Below, piece by piece: positions 56,001-64,000 of a stretch of 64,000 nucleotides of DNA (position 1 is the first letter of the stretch; each line of letters opens with the position of its first letter). Position numbers and translations under genes: made by a program. Source of the stretch: Symbiodinium natans (lineage: Eukaryota > Sar > Dinophyceae > Suessiales > Symbiodiniaceae). The DNA is taken from NCBI GenBank assembly GCA_905221605.1, contig CAJNDS010000602.1:126001-190000 (forward strand), given 5' to 3'. The notes under the pieces were generated by a model, which was given only the letters and a program-made list of their open reading frames with translations, had not been told where the DNA came from and did not search any database.

Positions 56001-59000
56001 GGTTTCGGGTTTCGGGTTTCGGGTTTCGGGTTGCTCCGGCTAAGCGGAAGAAGCCCACTCGCACATCGCCATGGGGGCAAAGAGGGCCGCGGCTAAGCCA
56101 AAGAGCCGGGCGATGAAGGCCGTTGCAAAGCCCAAGAAGCAGGCGATGAAGAAGGAAAACAAGAGGACGAAAGCCGTGGCAGGTGATGATGACAGCAAGA
56201 AGGAGAAGGAGGTTAAGAAGATCCTCAAGATCCCTTTTGCAAGGGTCTACCCAGCCTACATCGCCAAGGTGGGAAAGCGGGGTTGCTGGGTTGGCTTCTC
56301 AGGACCCTTTTTGTATTTTCCTGACTTGGGTTTAAGAATGGGACCCTAAAAGGGACCCTATAGATGAACAGATTTTGTCCAAGGGGTTTCGAAGGGCCAA
56401 CCCCCAGGTTATGCCATGGCGGAGGTCGACCAGATCATCAAGTGGCTCACCGGGTACTCGCAGCTGAAGATCCACTGCCATGTGACCCGAAGATCGGACA
56501 TGGAGACCTTCTTCAAGGAGGCAACGAAGATGAACCCCAACCGACGCCTCATCACTGGCACCGTGTGCGGGGTGCCCCCTTGGCTTTCTTCTGGCTGGCC
56601 TAAACCCTAAACCCTAAACCCTAAACCCTAAACCCTAAACCCTAAACCCTAAACCCTAAACCCTAAACCCTAAACCCTAACCCTAACCCTAAACCCTAAA
56701 CCCTAAACCCTAAACCCTAAACCCTAAACCCTAAACCCTAAACCCTAAACCCTAAACCCTAAACCCTAACCCCTAAGCCCTAAACCCTAAACCCTAAACC
56801 CTAAACCCTAAACCCTAAACCCTACACCCTAAACCCTAAACCCTCTTAGGATTTTGACTTTATGGGTTTTCGTAGAACCCAAGGAGCCTAAAAGTTAGAC
56901 TTTTCGGAGCCCAGGTGCGGGTGGAGGAAGTCGAGAACAAGACCGTCCGCGACATCCGGTACATGGACAAGCTCATCGACGAGCTCGCGCAGGGGAAGCC
57001 TATGGAGCAAGTCCTCCGAAAGCCCTGAGTGTGGCTTAGGGTTTAGGGTTTAGGGTTTAGGGTTGAGGGTTTAGGGTTTAGGGTTTAGGGTTTAGGGCTA
57101 TTGAGCAGGGCGGCCCCACTGGCAGCTTCTCCCGTGATTGGTTGCTAGCAGAGCGAAGGTGCGCAAGGCATGCTGTGATGTACAGAGAAGGGCAGTGTTT
57201 GCTTTCATCTCTCTTGGGTGCTCAGCGCAAGTTCGCACAATTGGGAAATGGCGGTGCCCACCAGATTTTGGGGTTTGCGGCCATGTCAGATGGATACGCG
57301 AGCTTCATATCGACTACTAGCAACAATGGTAGTATAGGCGTTATTGGAGTTATTCAAGGGTCATAAGGCAATAGTAGTAGCAACTTTTCAGCCTCCTATG
57401 TGACATGCTATGCTGGACATGCCAATACACATTTGTTTTCAACTAAGCGCAATATAGGTGACATTTGAATTACAGGAGTATAATCCAAAATATTAGTAAA
57501 CATTCAGCCTCCTATAACCCTAAACCTTAAAGCCTAAACCAAAACCGAATACACTTCGGTGTTTGGCTGAGCACTATGTCGCCAAGACAAACCCCAACCC
57601 TAAACCCTAAACCCTAAACCCTAAACCCTAAACCCTAAACCCTAAACCCTAAACCCTAAACCCTAAACCCTAAACCCTAAACCCTACACCCCAAACCCTA
57701 AGCCCTAAACCCTAAACTCCAAACCCCCAATCCCTGGGAGGTCCGCGAGTTCTGCTTCACGGCGTCCCGGGAGGACGGCCGTCACGGCTTCGCGGTTCCC
57801 CCGCTGGACGAGCTGCGCTCGTACCGGGCTCCGCGGCCCCAAGCCTTTCCAGAGCTTGCCGGCCCTAAACCCTAAACCCTAAACCCTAAACCCTAAACCC
57901 TAAACCCTAAACCCCAAACCCTAAACCCTGAACCCTAAACCCCAAACCTTAAACCCTAAACCCTAAACCCCAAACCCTAAACCCTAAACTGCCGGGGACA
58001 TGAAGTCGATCTAAGGGTACTTTCATGGGCCCTCAATGTGGTCCCTTATGCATTGTTCAAAGGGTTCTGAAGTATGGGAGTATGGGCCCTTGGGTTTCTT
58101 GAGTATAGGAAGCGGTCCCCTTTTAAGGGCCCATATTTTAGGGACCATGGATCTACCCGAACAGTCTAGGTTTCGGGTTTAGGGTCTAGAGTTCAGGGCT
58201 TCAAGGGTTTTGAAGCTTTAAGGTTTGAAGGGCTTGGAGCTTGCTGGACGTCTGCAGAGCGGACGTGAGAAGTCATGCTATTGTACCGTTCCTCGTTGGG
58301 TGCTCCCGGACATACGCGTAAACCCTAACCCGAAACCCCCAACCCCGTCAAAACAGTACAAGTCGAACCCCCTCCTCCCTCCCCTCCCCTCAAAGACAAA
58401 AGAGAGGGCCTGAAGCCTCATTGCCCTTAGCCCCAACCTCCCGGAAGCCTTTCCCCCCAAACCCTAGAACCTGCAAGGTTCTCCTGTCGGTGCGAACGAA
58501 CAGCTTAAGACTAAATTCCCAGTCATCTTAGGGTTTAGGGTCTTGGGCTCAGGGTTGATTTCTTGTTTGAGGTTTGACTCTTTTGGTTAGGGTTTCTGAG
58601 CTTGTGATTTTCGGGTCTAGGGTGACCGAAACCTAAACCCTAAGCCCTAAGCCCTAAGCCCTAAACCCTAAACCCTAAACCCTAAACCCTAAACCCTAAA
58701 CCCTAAACCCTAAACCCTAAACCCTAAACCCTAAACCCAGGTCGTCATCTCCACCTGCACCTGCGCCGCGCACATCGCGAACGCGGCGGCTCGCGCGGGC
58801 GCGCCGGGCTGGTTCTCCCACGTGCTGGTGGACGAGGTGCCGTTGTAGGGTTTAGGGTTTAGGGTTTAGGGTTTAGGGTTGAGGTTTTGGGGTTTTCAGT
58901 TTTGGGTTTAGGGGTTTTGTTCCGTTGATCGGTTGGGCGTAGGGCCTAGCCATTGAAAAACCCTACTCAGACATGCCCCTGATTTGAGCCCTCAAGCCTG

Positions 59001-61450
59001 TCTGAGTCTGAGCCCAAGGCTTCCCTTCAGCCTCTTCCAACCTGATTGAAGCCCTGAACCCGACAAAGCCCTTAAGCCCAAACCCCAAAACCAGCCAAAG
59101 CCGAGACCCTTTGTTGAATACCGCGCCCCACAAAACACTGACTCCGTAATTGTCATATGATAGCCAAAAAGTCGCCTAAATCCCCCAAGCCCACAGCACT
59201 ACCCTTGGCAGCCCGAAACGCCCACAACCTTCAACCAAAAAACCCTCGACTGACCCTAAGCCCATGAACCCCGACACCCCCGAACCTTCCAGGCTGTCGG
59301 GCTTGGCGTTTCTGAGCCCCCACCTAAAATATGCCCTCAAGCACCTAGACACGTCCGCAAATCGTTCAAAGCCCTAAAAACCCAGGGTCCTGTATGAATA
59401 AAGCCTGAACCGCAAGCCCTGAACCTTGTACAGCATACTTCCCGAAGTCCTGCAGCCTAAGCCCTAAACAAAAACTCTGCCCTCATGAGGCTGGCGAGGC
59501 GACCGAGCCAGAGACTTGGGTTTAGGGTTTACGGTTCAGGGTTCAGCGTTCGTGGGTGGGTGGCTTGGGGTTTGGGTGTGCGTGGGGGGGGGGGGGGGCC
59601 CTGGAGCTTCTTAGGGTCAACGGTGTTAGGGCTTAGGGTTTCGGTTTTCAGGGCGTAGGGTTTAGGGTTTGGGGTTTAGGGTTAGGGTACGTAGAGGGTT
59701 TAGGGTTTAGGACGAAGGGTTGAGGATTTAGGATCAAGGAAGCACTCAACCCAAACCCTACACCCTAAGACATTCAACCCCAAACTAACCACCCAGACCT
59801 AGAACCTAAAGCCTCACCCCCAAACAGTAAGCTTTAACCCCAAAGTTTTCCTGAGCCCAAGCCTACCCACCCCAAACCGTAACCACCCTAAACCCTGAAC
59901 CCTAGACCCTAAACCCTAAGCCCCAAACCCTAAACCCCAAACCCCAAACCCCAAACCCCAAACCCCAAACCCCAAACCCCAAACCCCAAACCCCAAACCC
60001 CAAACCCTAAACCCTAAACCCTAAACCCTAAACCCCACCACCCCAAAGTTGCCCTGAAAGTTGCCCTGAACCCGAGGAGACCCTGGTCCCCATGCAGCTG
60101 GTGCGAGACACGGGTCAGGCCTGGGGCTTTCCGTGCCCTTCTCGGTCCAGAAGCCCTAAACCCTAAACCCCTAAACCCTAAACCCTAAACCCTAAACCCT
60201 AAACCCTAAACCCTAAACCCTAGACCCTAGACCCTAGACCCTAGACCCTAGAGCCCGAAACCCCTTTCAGCCCAACAAAATCTCAAGCCTTAAGACCTGG
60301 CCGTTGGAGTTGGAAGGGGCTCATGTTTGGGCGCGAACAGGCTCAGGCTTTAGGGTTTAGTAGGGTTTAGGGTTTAGGGTTTAGGGTAGTTTAGGGTTTA
60401 GGGTTGAGGGTTTAGGGTACGTTTTAATATTGAGTTCCGGGTTGGCTTCTGAACGGCCGGCCTGCAAGGAAGGAGGATGCAGCTTCCAGAAAGCAAAGCC
60501 CTTAAAACACCAAGCGACTCGACGACCCACCCTGGAGGCGTATGTTGAGTTGTTACCCTGCAAGCCTGTCCGAGCCCTTAAAGCCCTTCAAAGCCCTTAA
60601 AGCCCTGAAAACCCTTCAAAGTACTTGAAAGCCGTGAAAGCCCTTAAAGGTCCTAAACAGCCCCTAAAACCTTAAAGCCGCAAAAGCCCTGAAAAAACCC
60701 CTAAACCCTAAACCCTAAACCCGAAGCCCTAAGCCCTAAACCCTCAACCCTAAACCCTAAACCCTAAACCCCTAAACACGCCACACAAACCCTAAACCCC
60801 TAAACACGCCATACAAGTCCATGAAGCGCCCTGAGCCAGGTCTTCCTCCTTGGCGACCACTTCCAGCTGGGGCCCCTGGTTCTCTCCTCCCTGGCCGTTC
60901 GCCTGGGAAAGCTGGACTCGGCTGCTGTAGGGAGTGTAGGGAGTTTAGGGGGTTTAGGGGGTTTAGGGGGTTTAGGGAGTTTAGGCGGTTTAGGGCGTTT
61001 AGGGCGTTTAGGGCGTTTAGGGCGTTTAGGGAGTTTAGGGAGTTTAGGGCGTTTAGGCGGTTTAGGGCGTTTAGGGGGTTTAGGGAGTTTAGGGAGTTTA
61101 GGGGGTTTTAGGGGGTTTAGGGAGGTTTAGGGCGTTTAGGGCGTTTAGGGCGTTTTAGGGAGGTTTAGGGAGATTGGGGGTTTGGGGACTTCGGGACAGT
61201 GCTTGGTTTCGGGATTCGGGTTGTTGGGGGTGTAAGGTTGAGGATCAACCCCAAACCCTAAACCCCAAACCTGACACTTGCCCTCAGGCCCTAAACCCGA
61301 AATTGGGTCTAGGTTTAGGGTTTAGGGTTTAGGGTTTGGGGTTTAGGGTTTGGGGTTTAGGGTTTAGGGTTTAGGGTGACCCCGGCATGTGCCCAAATTG
61401 TGAGAGGACGAGTCCATGATCGAACGCCTGGCGAACGAGCGTTTCAGGGC
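42725..61450 (+). CDS. UPF1-like SF1 RNA helicase, MOV10/SDE3-like (multi-exon, 3' incomplete; exons listed separately)
   Basis: MOV10/SDE3 helicases unwind RNA 5' to 3' and act in RNA silencing and transposon control in animals and plants. After splicing, the core shows NSTQRRALAGAL (Q-like), GPPG|TGKST (Walker A), VLATAPSNTGADVLCAKL (motif Ia), MLRLNALGRSPATVPEE, SYR|VVISTCTCAAH, LVDE|AGEATEP (motif II, DEAG), ETLVPMQLVRDTGQ|VFLLGD, and GDHFQLGP (motif III). The GADxLC word and the LNA-x-R-x-PATVPEE block favour MOV10/SDE3 over UPF1. Exons 45,849-47,298 fit the helix that precedes the core in this family. Motifs IV-VI are not found before the window ends. Donors are GC, GA, GT, GA, GT, GT, GC, GC, GT, GA, GC, GA in order. 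The N-terminal limit is uncertain. Confidence 0.8.
43870..43945 (+). CDS. Exon candidate, unrecognised
   Basis: Acceptor gcacag, frame LLDGKLAAPPEATSEDAEPD then PRGP. Preceded by the long CCCTAAA block 43,525-43,850. Right edge uncertain. Confidence 0.4.
43955..45120. repeat. AT-rich island with taattacta-type and accattacc-type degenerate repeats
   Basis: From about 43,955 the sequence becomes strongly AT-rich. Between 44,215 and 44,935 words such as aattactaattac recur with many changes. From 45,000 to 45,110 they turn into accattacc. No coding potential. The composition contrast with the exons is sharp. Confidence 0.85.
45180..45345. repeat. Trinucleotide array (tac/act)n
   Basis: About 50 trinucleotide units, with a short ctg run near 45,263. 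Open frames through it (poly-Thr, poly-Ser) are repeat artefacts. Confidence 0.95.
45849..45932 (+). CDS. Helicase exon (84 nt), pre-core
   Basis: Acceptor cccccag, 28 codons including AFWTQTRAWAKQRLARLGKD then IPKAR, GC donor (gcaggg). The intron starts almost directly with TTTAGGG. Joins in phase to 46838. Confidence 0.7.
46838..46900 (+). CDS. Helicase exon (63 nt), pre-core helix
   Basis: Encodes PYEDLKADLRAARLHESLWV then E. With the next exon it matches the LL-x-EE-x-Q-x-x-x-D helix before the MOV10/SDE3 core. GA donor (gagctg). Confidence 0.7.
46928..47030. repeat. TTGAGGG heptamer array
   Basis: About 14 units of ttgaggg near the 5' end of the intron after exon 46838-46900. Confidence 0.95.
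47263..47298 (+). CDS. Helicase exon (36 nt)
   Basis: Encodes VNLELHRCEACR. Acceptor ccgcag; GT donor whose intron begins gttttagggtttaggg. Confidence 0.75.
47620..47680 (+). CDS. Helicase exon
   Basis: Acceptor gcgcag, then VFADELPLLPNGLYQLPRL, in phase with 47298. Right edge uncertain. Confidence 0.65.
47925..47992 (+). CDS. Probable helicase exon
   Basis: Frame RLDISEVHDRDHALVQSLLM then LGL, after acceptor gtgcag. Edges approximate. Confidence 0.5.
48700..48870. repeat. Nonamer array (ccccctaaa; TTTAGGGGG)
   Basis: About 17 units of a nine-base relative of CCCTAAA, passing at about 48,880 into ccctttaa words. Confidence 0.9.
49000..49078 (+). CDS. Probable helicase exon
   Basis: Frame RKGVKVTVRPLQGGEAFAAS then VQPGSD between a C-rich array and TTTAGGG words. 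Edges uncertain. Confidence 0.45.
49848..49910 (+). CDS. Probable helicase exon
   Basis: Acceptor gggcag, then LLLSAAAELARTEGPYKAGR and a GC donor. Confidence 0.5.
50819..50907 (+). CDS. Helicase exon, pre-core
   Basis: Acceptor gagag, then VRFQPHRFTQTAMHRALASR and RAQQAPVFS. It resembles the F-x-x-x-R-x-x-x-x-x-x-HRAL segment of MOV10. TTTAGGG words follow. Confidence 0.65.
51314..51413 (+). CDS. Helicase exon, pre-core linker
   Basis: Frame VRTWASQKVLGEAPDEDQGD then TAADAQQPLCCF. C-rich array before, TTTAGGG after. Exact edges and phase unresolved. Confidence 0.55.
52708..52788 (+). CDS. Helicase exon: first half of Walker A
   Basis: Acceptor gcccag, then NSTQRRALAGALTSVSRLPL then VIWGPPG. 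The intron begins gaccgcg (GA donor) inside the Gly codon, and the P-loop is completed at 54248. Confidence 0.85.
53344..53438. mobile_element. MITE-like element, copy C (about 95 bp)
   Basis: Starts gggatgttgcccccttac and contains ctaacagtcctta; the far end reads taaggcttgttggtata then a run of G. Lies in the Walker A intron. Flanks share aaccctaaacc, but that is also repeat sequence, so the target duplication is unproven. Confidence 0.65.
54248..54326 (+). CDS. Helicase exon: second half of Walker A
   Basis: Encodes TGKSTLAAYLIWQLAQQPNK then QALPQE. GT donor. 79 nt, in phase on both sides. Confidence 0.9.
54638..54718 (+). CDS. Helicase exon: motif Ia
   Basis: Encodes VLATAPSNTGADVLCAKLAK then LGLAPCP. 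Acceptor agcag; the GT donor is itself the first gtttaggg of the array. Confidence 0.85.
55133..55156. repeat. Duplicated exon edge, upstream copy
   Basis: Repeats 55302-55326 with one substitution and one single-base indel. The downstream copy spans the acceptor and first bases of the next helicase exon. A CCCTAAA array (55,175-55,299) lies between. Confidence 0.85.
55322..55384 (+). CDS. Helicase exon (63 nt)
   Basis: Encodes DPSRMLRLNALGRSPATVPE then E. Phase 0 both sides, GC donor (gctttg). This block is what favours the MOV10/SDE3 group. Confidence 0.85.
56071..57028 (+). CDS. DUF2200-family protein, three exons, nested in a helicase intron
   Basis: Exons 56071-56281, 56408-56571 and 56915-57028 join in phase. 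The ATG follows gcc and is followed by G. A lysine-rich extension (KAVAKPKKQAMKKENKRTKA) precedes the conserved domain: FARVYPAYIAKV, then AEVDQIIKWLTGYS, FFKEATKMNPNRRLITGTVC, RVEEVENKTVRDIRYMDKLI and LAQGK. These are the signature words of DUF2200, a small family common in bacteria; its function is unknown to me. The usual bacterial protein starts at the domain, so the basic N-terminus is an addition. Intron 1 (56282-56407, GT-AG) lacks a telomeric array. Intron 2 (56572-56914, GT-AG) carries one of about 245 bp. It lies wholly inside the helicase intron 55385-57740, same strand. Bacterial ancestry followed by intron gain is my inference. Confidence 0.9.
57029..57597. other. Rest of the helicase intron; no gene recognised
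   Basis: TTTAGGG words at 57,036-57,098, then about 450 bp of unique sequence. Frames at 57,138-57,366 are open but show no motif. A direct-repeat-like word, cagcctcctat, occurs near 57,390 and 57,504. Confidence 0.4.
57741..57827 (+). CDS. Helicase exon (87 nt)
   Basis: Encodes VREFCFTASREDGRHGFAVP then PLDELRSYR, matching the segment between motif Ia and motif II in MOV10 (ends in YR before the VV-x-ST strand). GC donor. Confidence 0.85.
58000..58150. repeat. Dispersed repeat related to 35,105-35,200
   Basis: Both loci share ggttctgaagtatggg and gggcccttnnntttnttgnatagg-like order, and both lie in introns. The 58-kb copy has inverted ends (tggtccctta and tagggacca). Confidence 0.55.
58741..58836 (+). 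CDS. Helicase exon: start of motif II
   Basis: Encodes VVISTCTCAAHIANAAARAG then APGWFSHVLVDE. The acceptor cccag directly ends the CCCTAAA array; GT donor within the DEAG box. Confidence 0.9.
59490..59510 (+). CDS. Helicase microexon (21 nt): end of motif II
   Basis: Encodes AGEATEP, which turns VDE into VDEAGEATEP as in UPF1/MOV10 helicases. Acceptor catgag, GA donor (gagact). The smallest exon I can place. Confidence 0.8.
60077..60118 (+). CDS. Helicase exon (42 nt)
   Basis: Encodes ETLVPMQLVRDTGQ. Acceptor cccgag, GC donor. Confidence 0.8.
60840..60914 (+). CDS. Helicase exon: motif III
   Basis: Encodes VFLLGDHFQLGPLVLSSLAV then RLGKL. The GD-x-x-QLGP word is motif III. GA donor (gactcg). 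Confidence 0.9.
60938..61165. repeat. Nonamer-type array (TTTAGGGNG)
   Basis: About 24 units of gtttaggg followed by a, c or g; mixtures of gggagtttag, gggcgtttag and ggggtttag. Located at the 5' end of the intron after motif III. Confidence 0.9.
61407..61450 (+). CDS. Helicase exon, last one recognised
   Basis: Encodes DESMIERLANERFR; with the previous exon this gives GKLDESMIERL, corresponding to the SLLERL helix of MOV10. Right edge uncertain. Confidence 0.65.
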
Positions 61451-61459
61451 AGCCCAGTC

Positions 61460-62760
61460 AGGCCTGAGAGCCTGGCTGCGAGTGGGTCTAGGGTTTAGGG
61501 TTTAGGGTTTAGGGTTTAGGGGCGTAGGAGGGGTTGGGTAGGGGGTAGCGGTTAGGGCTTAAGGCTTAAGGGTTAAAGGGCTTTAGGGTTTACCCGGTTT
61601 AGGGTTGGGGGTTGGAGGGTTTGGGGTTTAGGGTTTAAGGGTTGGGGTGTGTGGCGGGTTTAGCCCAGGGTGGGCTTCAAGCCTGTCGTGCTGGAGTGAG
61701 TTGCCAGCGTTGATGCGGTTCCAGATTGGCATGCCCCTTGTAGGCTGCCTTGTTGGAGGGATTCGAGTTTAGGGTTTAGGGGTTAGGGGTTCAGGGTTTG
61801 GGCTCTAGGGTTTAGGGGTTTGGGATTAGGAGTTTAGGAGTTCTCGACGGTGATACTCATGTTCATATTCAGGTCGTTGCAGCCCTAGCTGCAAGCCCTC
61901 AACCCTAAAACCCTAGACCCCAAACCCCACACCCTAAACCCTAAAACCTCAACCCTAACCCTAACCTCCTGAATTGCTCCATCGACCCCCAAAACTGTAA
62001 GCCCCCAAACCGGAAACCTACACTACAACCCCCGAACCCGAAATAGCCTGGGACCCTAAATTTAAAACCCTATGCTGCAAACCCCAAACCCTAACACCCG
62101 TAAATACCATAACTTCCTTAAATACCTTAAACTTGAAACCCTAAACCCTAAACCCTAAACCCCAAACCCTAAACCCTAAACCCTAAACCCTAAGCCCCAA
62201 GCCCTAAGCCCTAAGCCCTAAACCCTAAACCCTAAGCCCACACCTTAAACCCTAAACCCTAAACCCTAAACCCCAAACCCTAAACCCCCGCCAGGGAAGA
62301 GCAGGGACCCCCTGAACCGCGACGCCCTCGCCGCGTGCGAGGGGCGAGGCGCCACTTGGAGGGGTTCGGTCGGCAGTTCGGGTTTCAAGGGTTTAAGGGT
62401 TTGAGGGTTTAGAGGTTTAGGGTTTAAGGGTTGAAGAAGGGTTTAGGGTTTAGGTTAAGGGTTTAAGGGTTTTAGGGTTTAGAGTTTAAGGTTAGGGATT
62501 CGGGTTTAGGGGTTGACGGGTTGTAGGGTTTAGAGTTGAGGGCTTAAGGGTTTCTAAGGGTCTGGGGTTGAAGGGTGTATGAGGGTTCAGGGTTCAAGGA
62601 TTTCAGGGCTTAAGGGTTCCAGGGTTTCAGGATTCAAGGCGTTTAGAGTTTAGGCTCTAACGGTGTTTGGAGTTTAAAGCTCCAAGATCCTTGTTATTCC
62701 TTAAGCCCCAGACCCAAAACCCTAAACCGAAACCCTAAACCCTAGGCCCTAAGCCCTAAA
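61460..62760. other. Intron-like stretch with telomere-like words; one weak exon candidate
   Basis: Degenerate TTTAGGG words (61,490-61,860, 62,380-62,660) and CCCTAAA words (61,890-62,285). A GC-rich segment at about 62,295-62,365 (KSRDPLNRDALAACEGRG) sits between C-rich and G-rich repeats like other exons, but does not match the next helicase motif. Confidence 0.4.
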
Positions 62761-62774
62761 CCCTGAGCCCTCAG

Positions 62775-63050
62775 GAACCGAGCAGCGGAGCACCAGCACG
62801 CAGCAGAGCACCAAGTGGAGCACCACCAGCACGGCAAGGGCTCCCCACAAGACACCTCGAGGATGCTGAAGCAGAAGAGCAGCTCCTACCACCAGCACGG
62901 CAAGAGCTCCGCACAAGGTACCTCGAGGATGCTCTTCGTGCAGCGGAGGCAAGAGCCGCTGCGTTGGAAGAGGCTCTTCGTGCAGCGGCCAGAGCCACTA
63001 CAGCAGAAGCCGAAGCTGCTGCAGCCAAAGCCACAGCTGACGCGCCCTAA
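62775..63050 (+). CDS. Possible exon with Ala/Glu-rich coiled coil
   Basis: One frame reads LEDALRAAEARAAALEEALR then AAARATTAEAEAAAAKATAD, a strong coiled-coil pattern, preceded by two copies of a PARQ-x-L-x-TR-x-LEDA unit. Flanked by CCCTAAA words on both sides. All three frames are fairly open because the DNA is repetitive, so coding status is uncertain. Confidence 0.4.
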   Translation, partial: EPSSGAPARSRAPSGAPPARQGLPTRHLEDAEAEEQLLPPARQELRTRYLEDALRAAEARAAALEEALRAAARATTAEAEAAAAKATADAP

Positions 63051-64000
63051 ACCCTAAACCCAAACCCTAAACCCAAACCCTAAACCCTAAACCTTAAATC
63101 CTAAACCCTAAATCCTACTAGCATCGGGCCTCAGCACTTTTTCGGTTTAGGACTTGGTCCCGGTGCTTGAAGATGAGCTGGGGAGGAGTGTCGGACCTGG
63201 GGGCAATGTAGTGTTTAGGGTTTAGGGTTTCGGGTTTCGGGTTTAGGGTCTTTGGTTTAGGGTTTTGGGGGGCTGAGGGTCTTTGGGGGCGTTTTAGGGT
63301 TTAGCGCTTTAGGGTTCAGCAGTTTAGGCTTTAGGAAAGGGACCTAAACCCTATAAATCCTATCCTAAACCCTAAACCCCCCCCCCCCCCCCAACAGAAA
63401 AAAAGGAGAGGGAGATAGAACCAAAGGCCCGGCACCTGTGAAGGCCTCTTCTTCCTGACCGAGTCCTTTCGCTCCCATCCGGCCATCATGGACCTTTACT
63501 CTCAGGCTGGGAGGGGTTAGGGGTTTGGGGGTTTAGGGTTTGGGGTTTTAGGGTTTAGGGCTTTAGGGTTTTAGGTTGCGCTGATGGAGGGGGGACTTCC
63601 AACACTGTAAACCTACACCCAAAACTCAACACTCAAAACCCAAATCCCCAAACCCAACACCCAAAACCCTAAACCCTAGACCCTGAAGCTCAAGGCTTTG
63701 CTGCATCATTTCGGGACGAAGGGAAGAGGGGTTTAGGGGTTTGGGGTGTAGGTTTTAGGGTTTAGGGCTGAGGGTTCGAGAGCTGGCTTCTTGAGGCTTG
63801 GTCTAAAGTCATGTCCCTTGCTGGTGGTATCCCATCCTATGTACTTGGACAAAAACCCTCAACCGTTTCCCCCCCCCACAAAAAGGGCCCATAGGTTAGA
63901 TCGACCTCCATGTGTGTAGGAATCCTGGCTCGTCTTTTTGGGGGTGCTCAACCCTAAACCCCAAACCCTAAACCCTAAACCCTGAACCCTCAACCCTGAA
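63051..64000. other. Telomere-like words and unique spacer; no gene recognised
   Basis: CCCTAAA words at 63,050-63,115 and 63,940-63,990, G-rich words around 63,205-63,320 and 63,500-63,580, and a run of C near 63,377. No exon-like segment stands out. Confidence 0.4.

Noticed and set aside
60821-61111. Frame with GFREFRAFR repeats
   Set aside because: Its right part is the TTTAGGGNG array; only the left part (60,840-60,914) is a real exon, in this frame up to a GA donor.
62290-62370. Next helicase exon (motif IV region)
   Set aside because: The bracketed GC-rich segment does not show the expected YRSH-type motif, so it is mentioned only as weak coding sequence.

Overview
The window reads as nuclear DNA of a dinoflagellate alga. 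Four observations point there. Plant-type telomeric heptamers (TTTAGGG/CCCTAAA) fill the introns. Introns use GT, GC and GA donors, with acceptors nearly always AG followed by G. One gene encodes pentatricopeptide (PPR) repeats with the Cys-x5-Trp spacing that I associate with dinoflagellate PPR proteins. The left third holds degenerate retroelements of kinds I know from dinoflagellate genomes. I see no rRNA, tRNA, CRISPR array or prokaryotic operon. The species cannot be named from the sequence.

Left part, 1-16 kb: decayed mobile DNA. A tyrosine-recombinase (YR) type retroelement covers about 1-8.9 kb on the plus strand: an upstream proline-rich/Cys-rich ORF, a tyrosine recombinase, an antisense acidic ORF, a Gag-like ORF with a CCCH zinc finger, a C5-cytosine-methyltransferase-like domain, then reverse transcriptase and RNase H. 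All but the last reading frame are broken by frameshifts, several near homopolymer runs. Direct repeats lie 3' of it (8,997-9,653). A second retroelement runs on the minus strand (15,775 down to 10,284). It is split by a 2.8-kb insertion (11,916-14,753) that ends in A8 and is flanked by a perfect 17-bp target-site duplication, with the host reading frame resuming exactly across it.

Right part, 17-64 kb: two long plus-strand host genes cut into very small exons (21-100 nt where both edges could be placed), separated by introns full of telomere-like arrays. Gene 1 (about 17.9-36.27 kb) encodes PPR repeats followed by an RluA-family RNA pseudouridine synthase. Its last nine exons join in perfect phase to a stop at 36,272. 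Gene 2 (about 42.7 kb to beyond 61.4 kb) encodes a UPF1-like superfamily 1 RNA helicase most like MOV10/SDE3, with Walker A, motif Ia, DEAG and motif III each recognisable after splicing. A complete three-exon DUF2200 gene (56,071-57,028) sits on the same strand inside one intron of the helicase gene. The two long genes and the DUF2200 gene are co-directional, as is common in dinoflagellates.

The most unusual feature is intron structure. In most introns the G-rich form (TTTAGGG) lies near the donor and the C-rich form (CCCTAAA) near the acceptor, so each intron has inverted telomeric ends that could pair in the pre-mRNA. Exon junctions often carry 4-6 bp direct repeats, and at two acceptors a 24-30 bp exon-edge duplication brackets the array. 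This suggests that these introns arose or expanded as introner-like insertions carrying telomeric DNA. A small MITE-like family with terminal inverted repeats is present in three copies in the same region.
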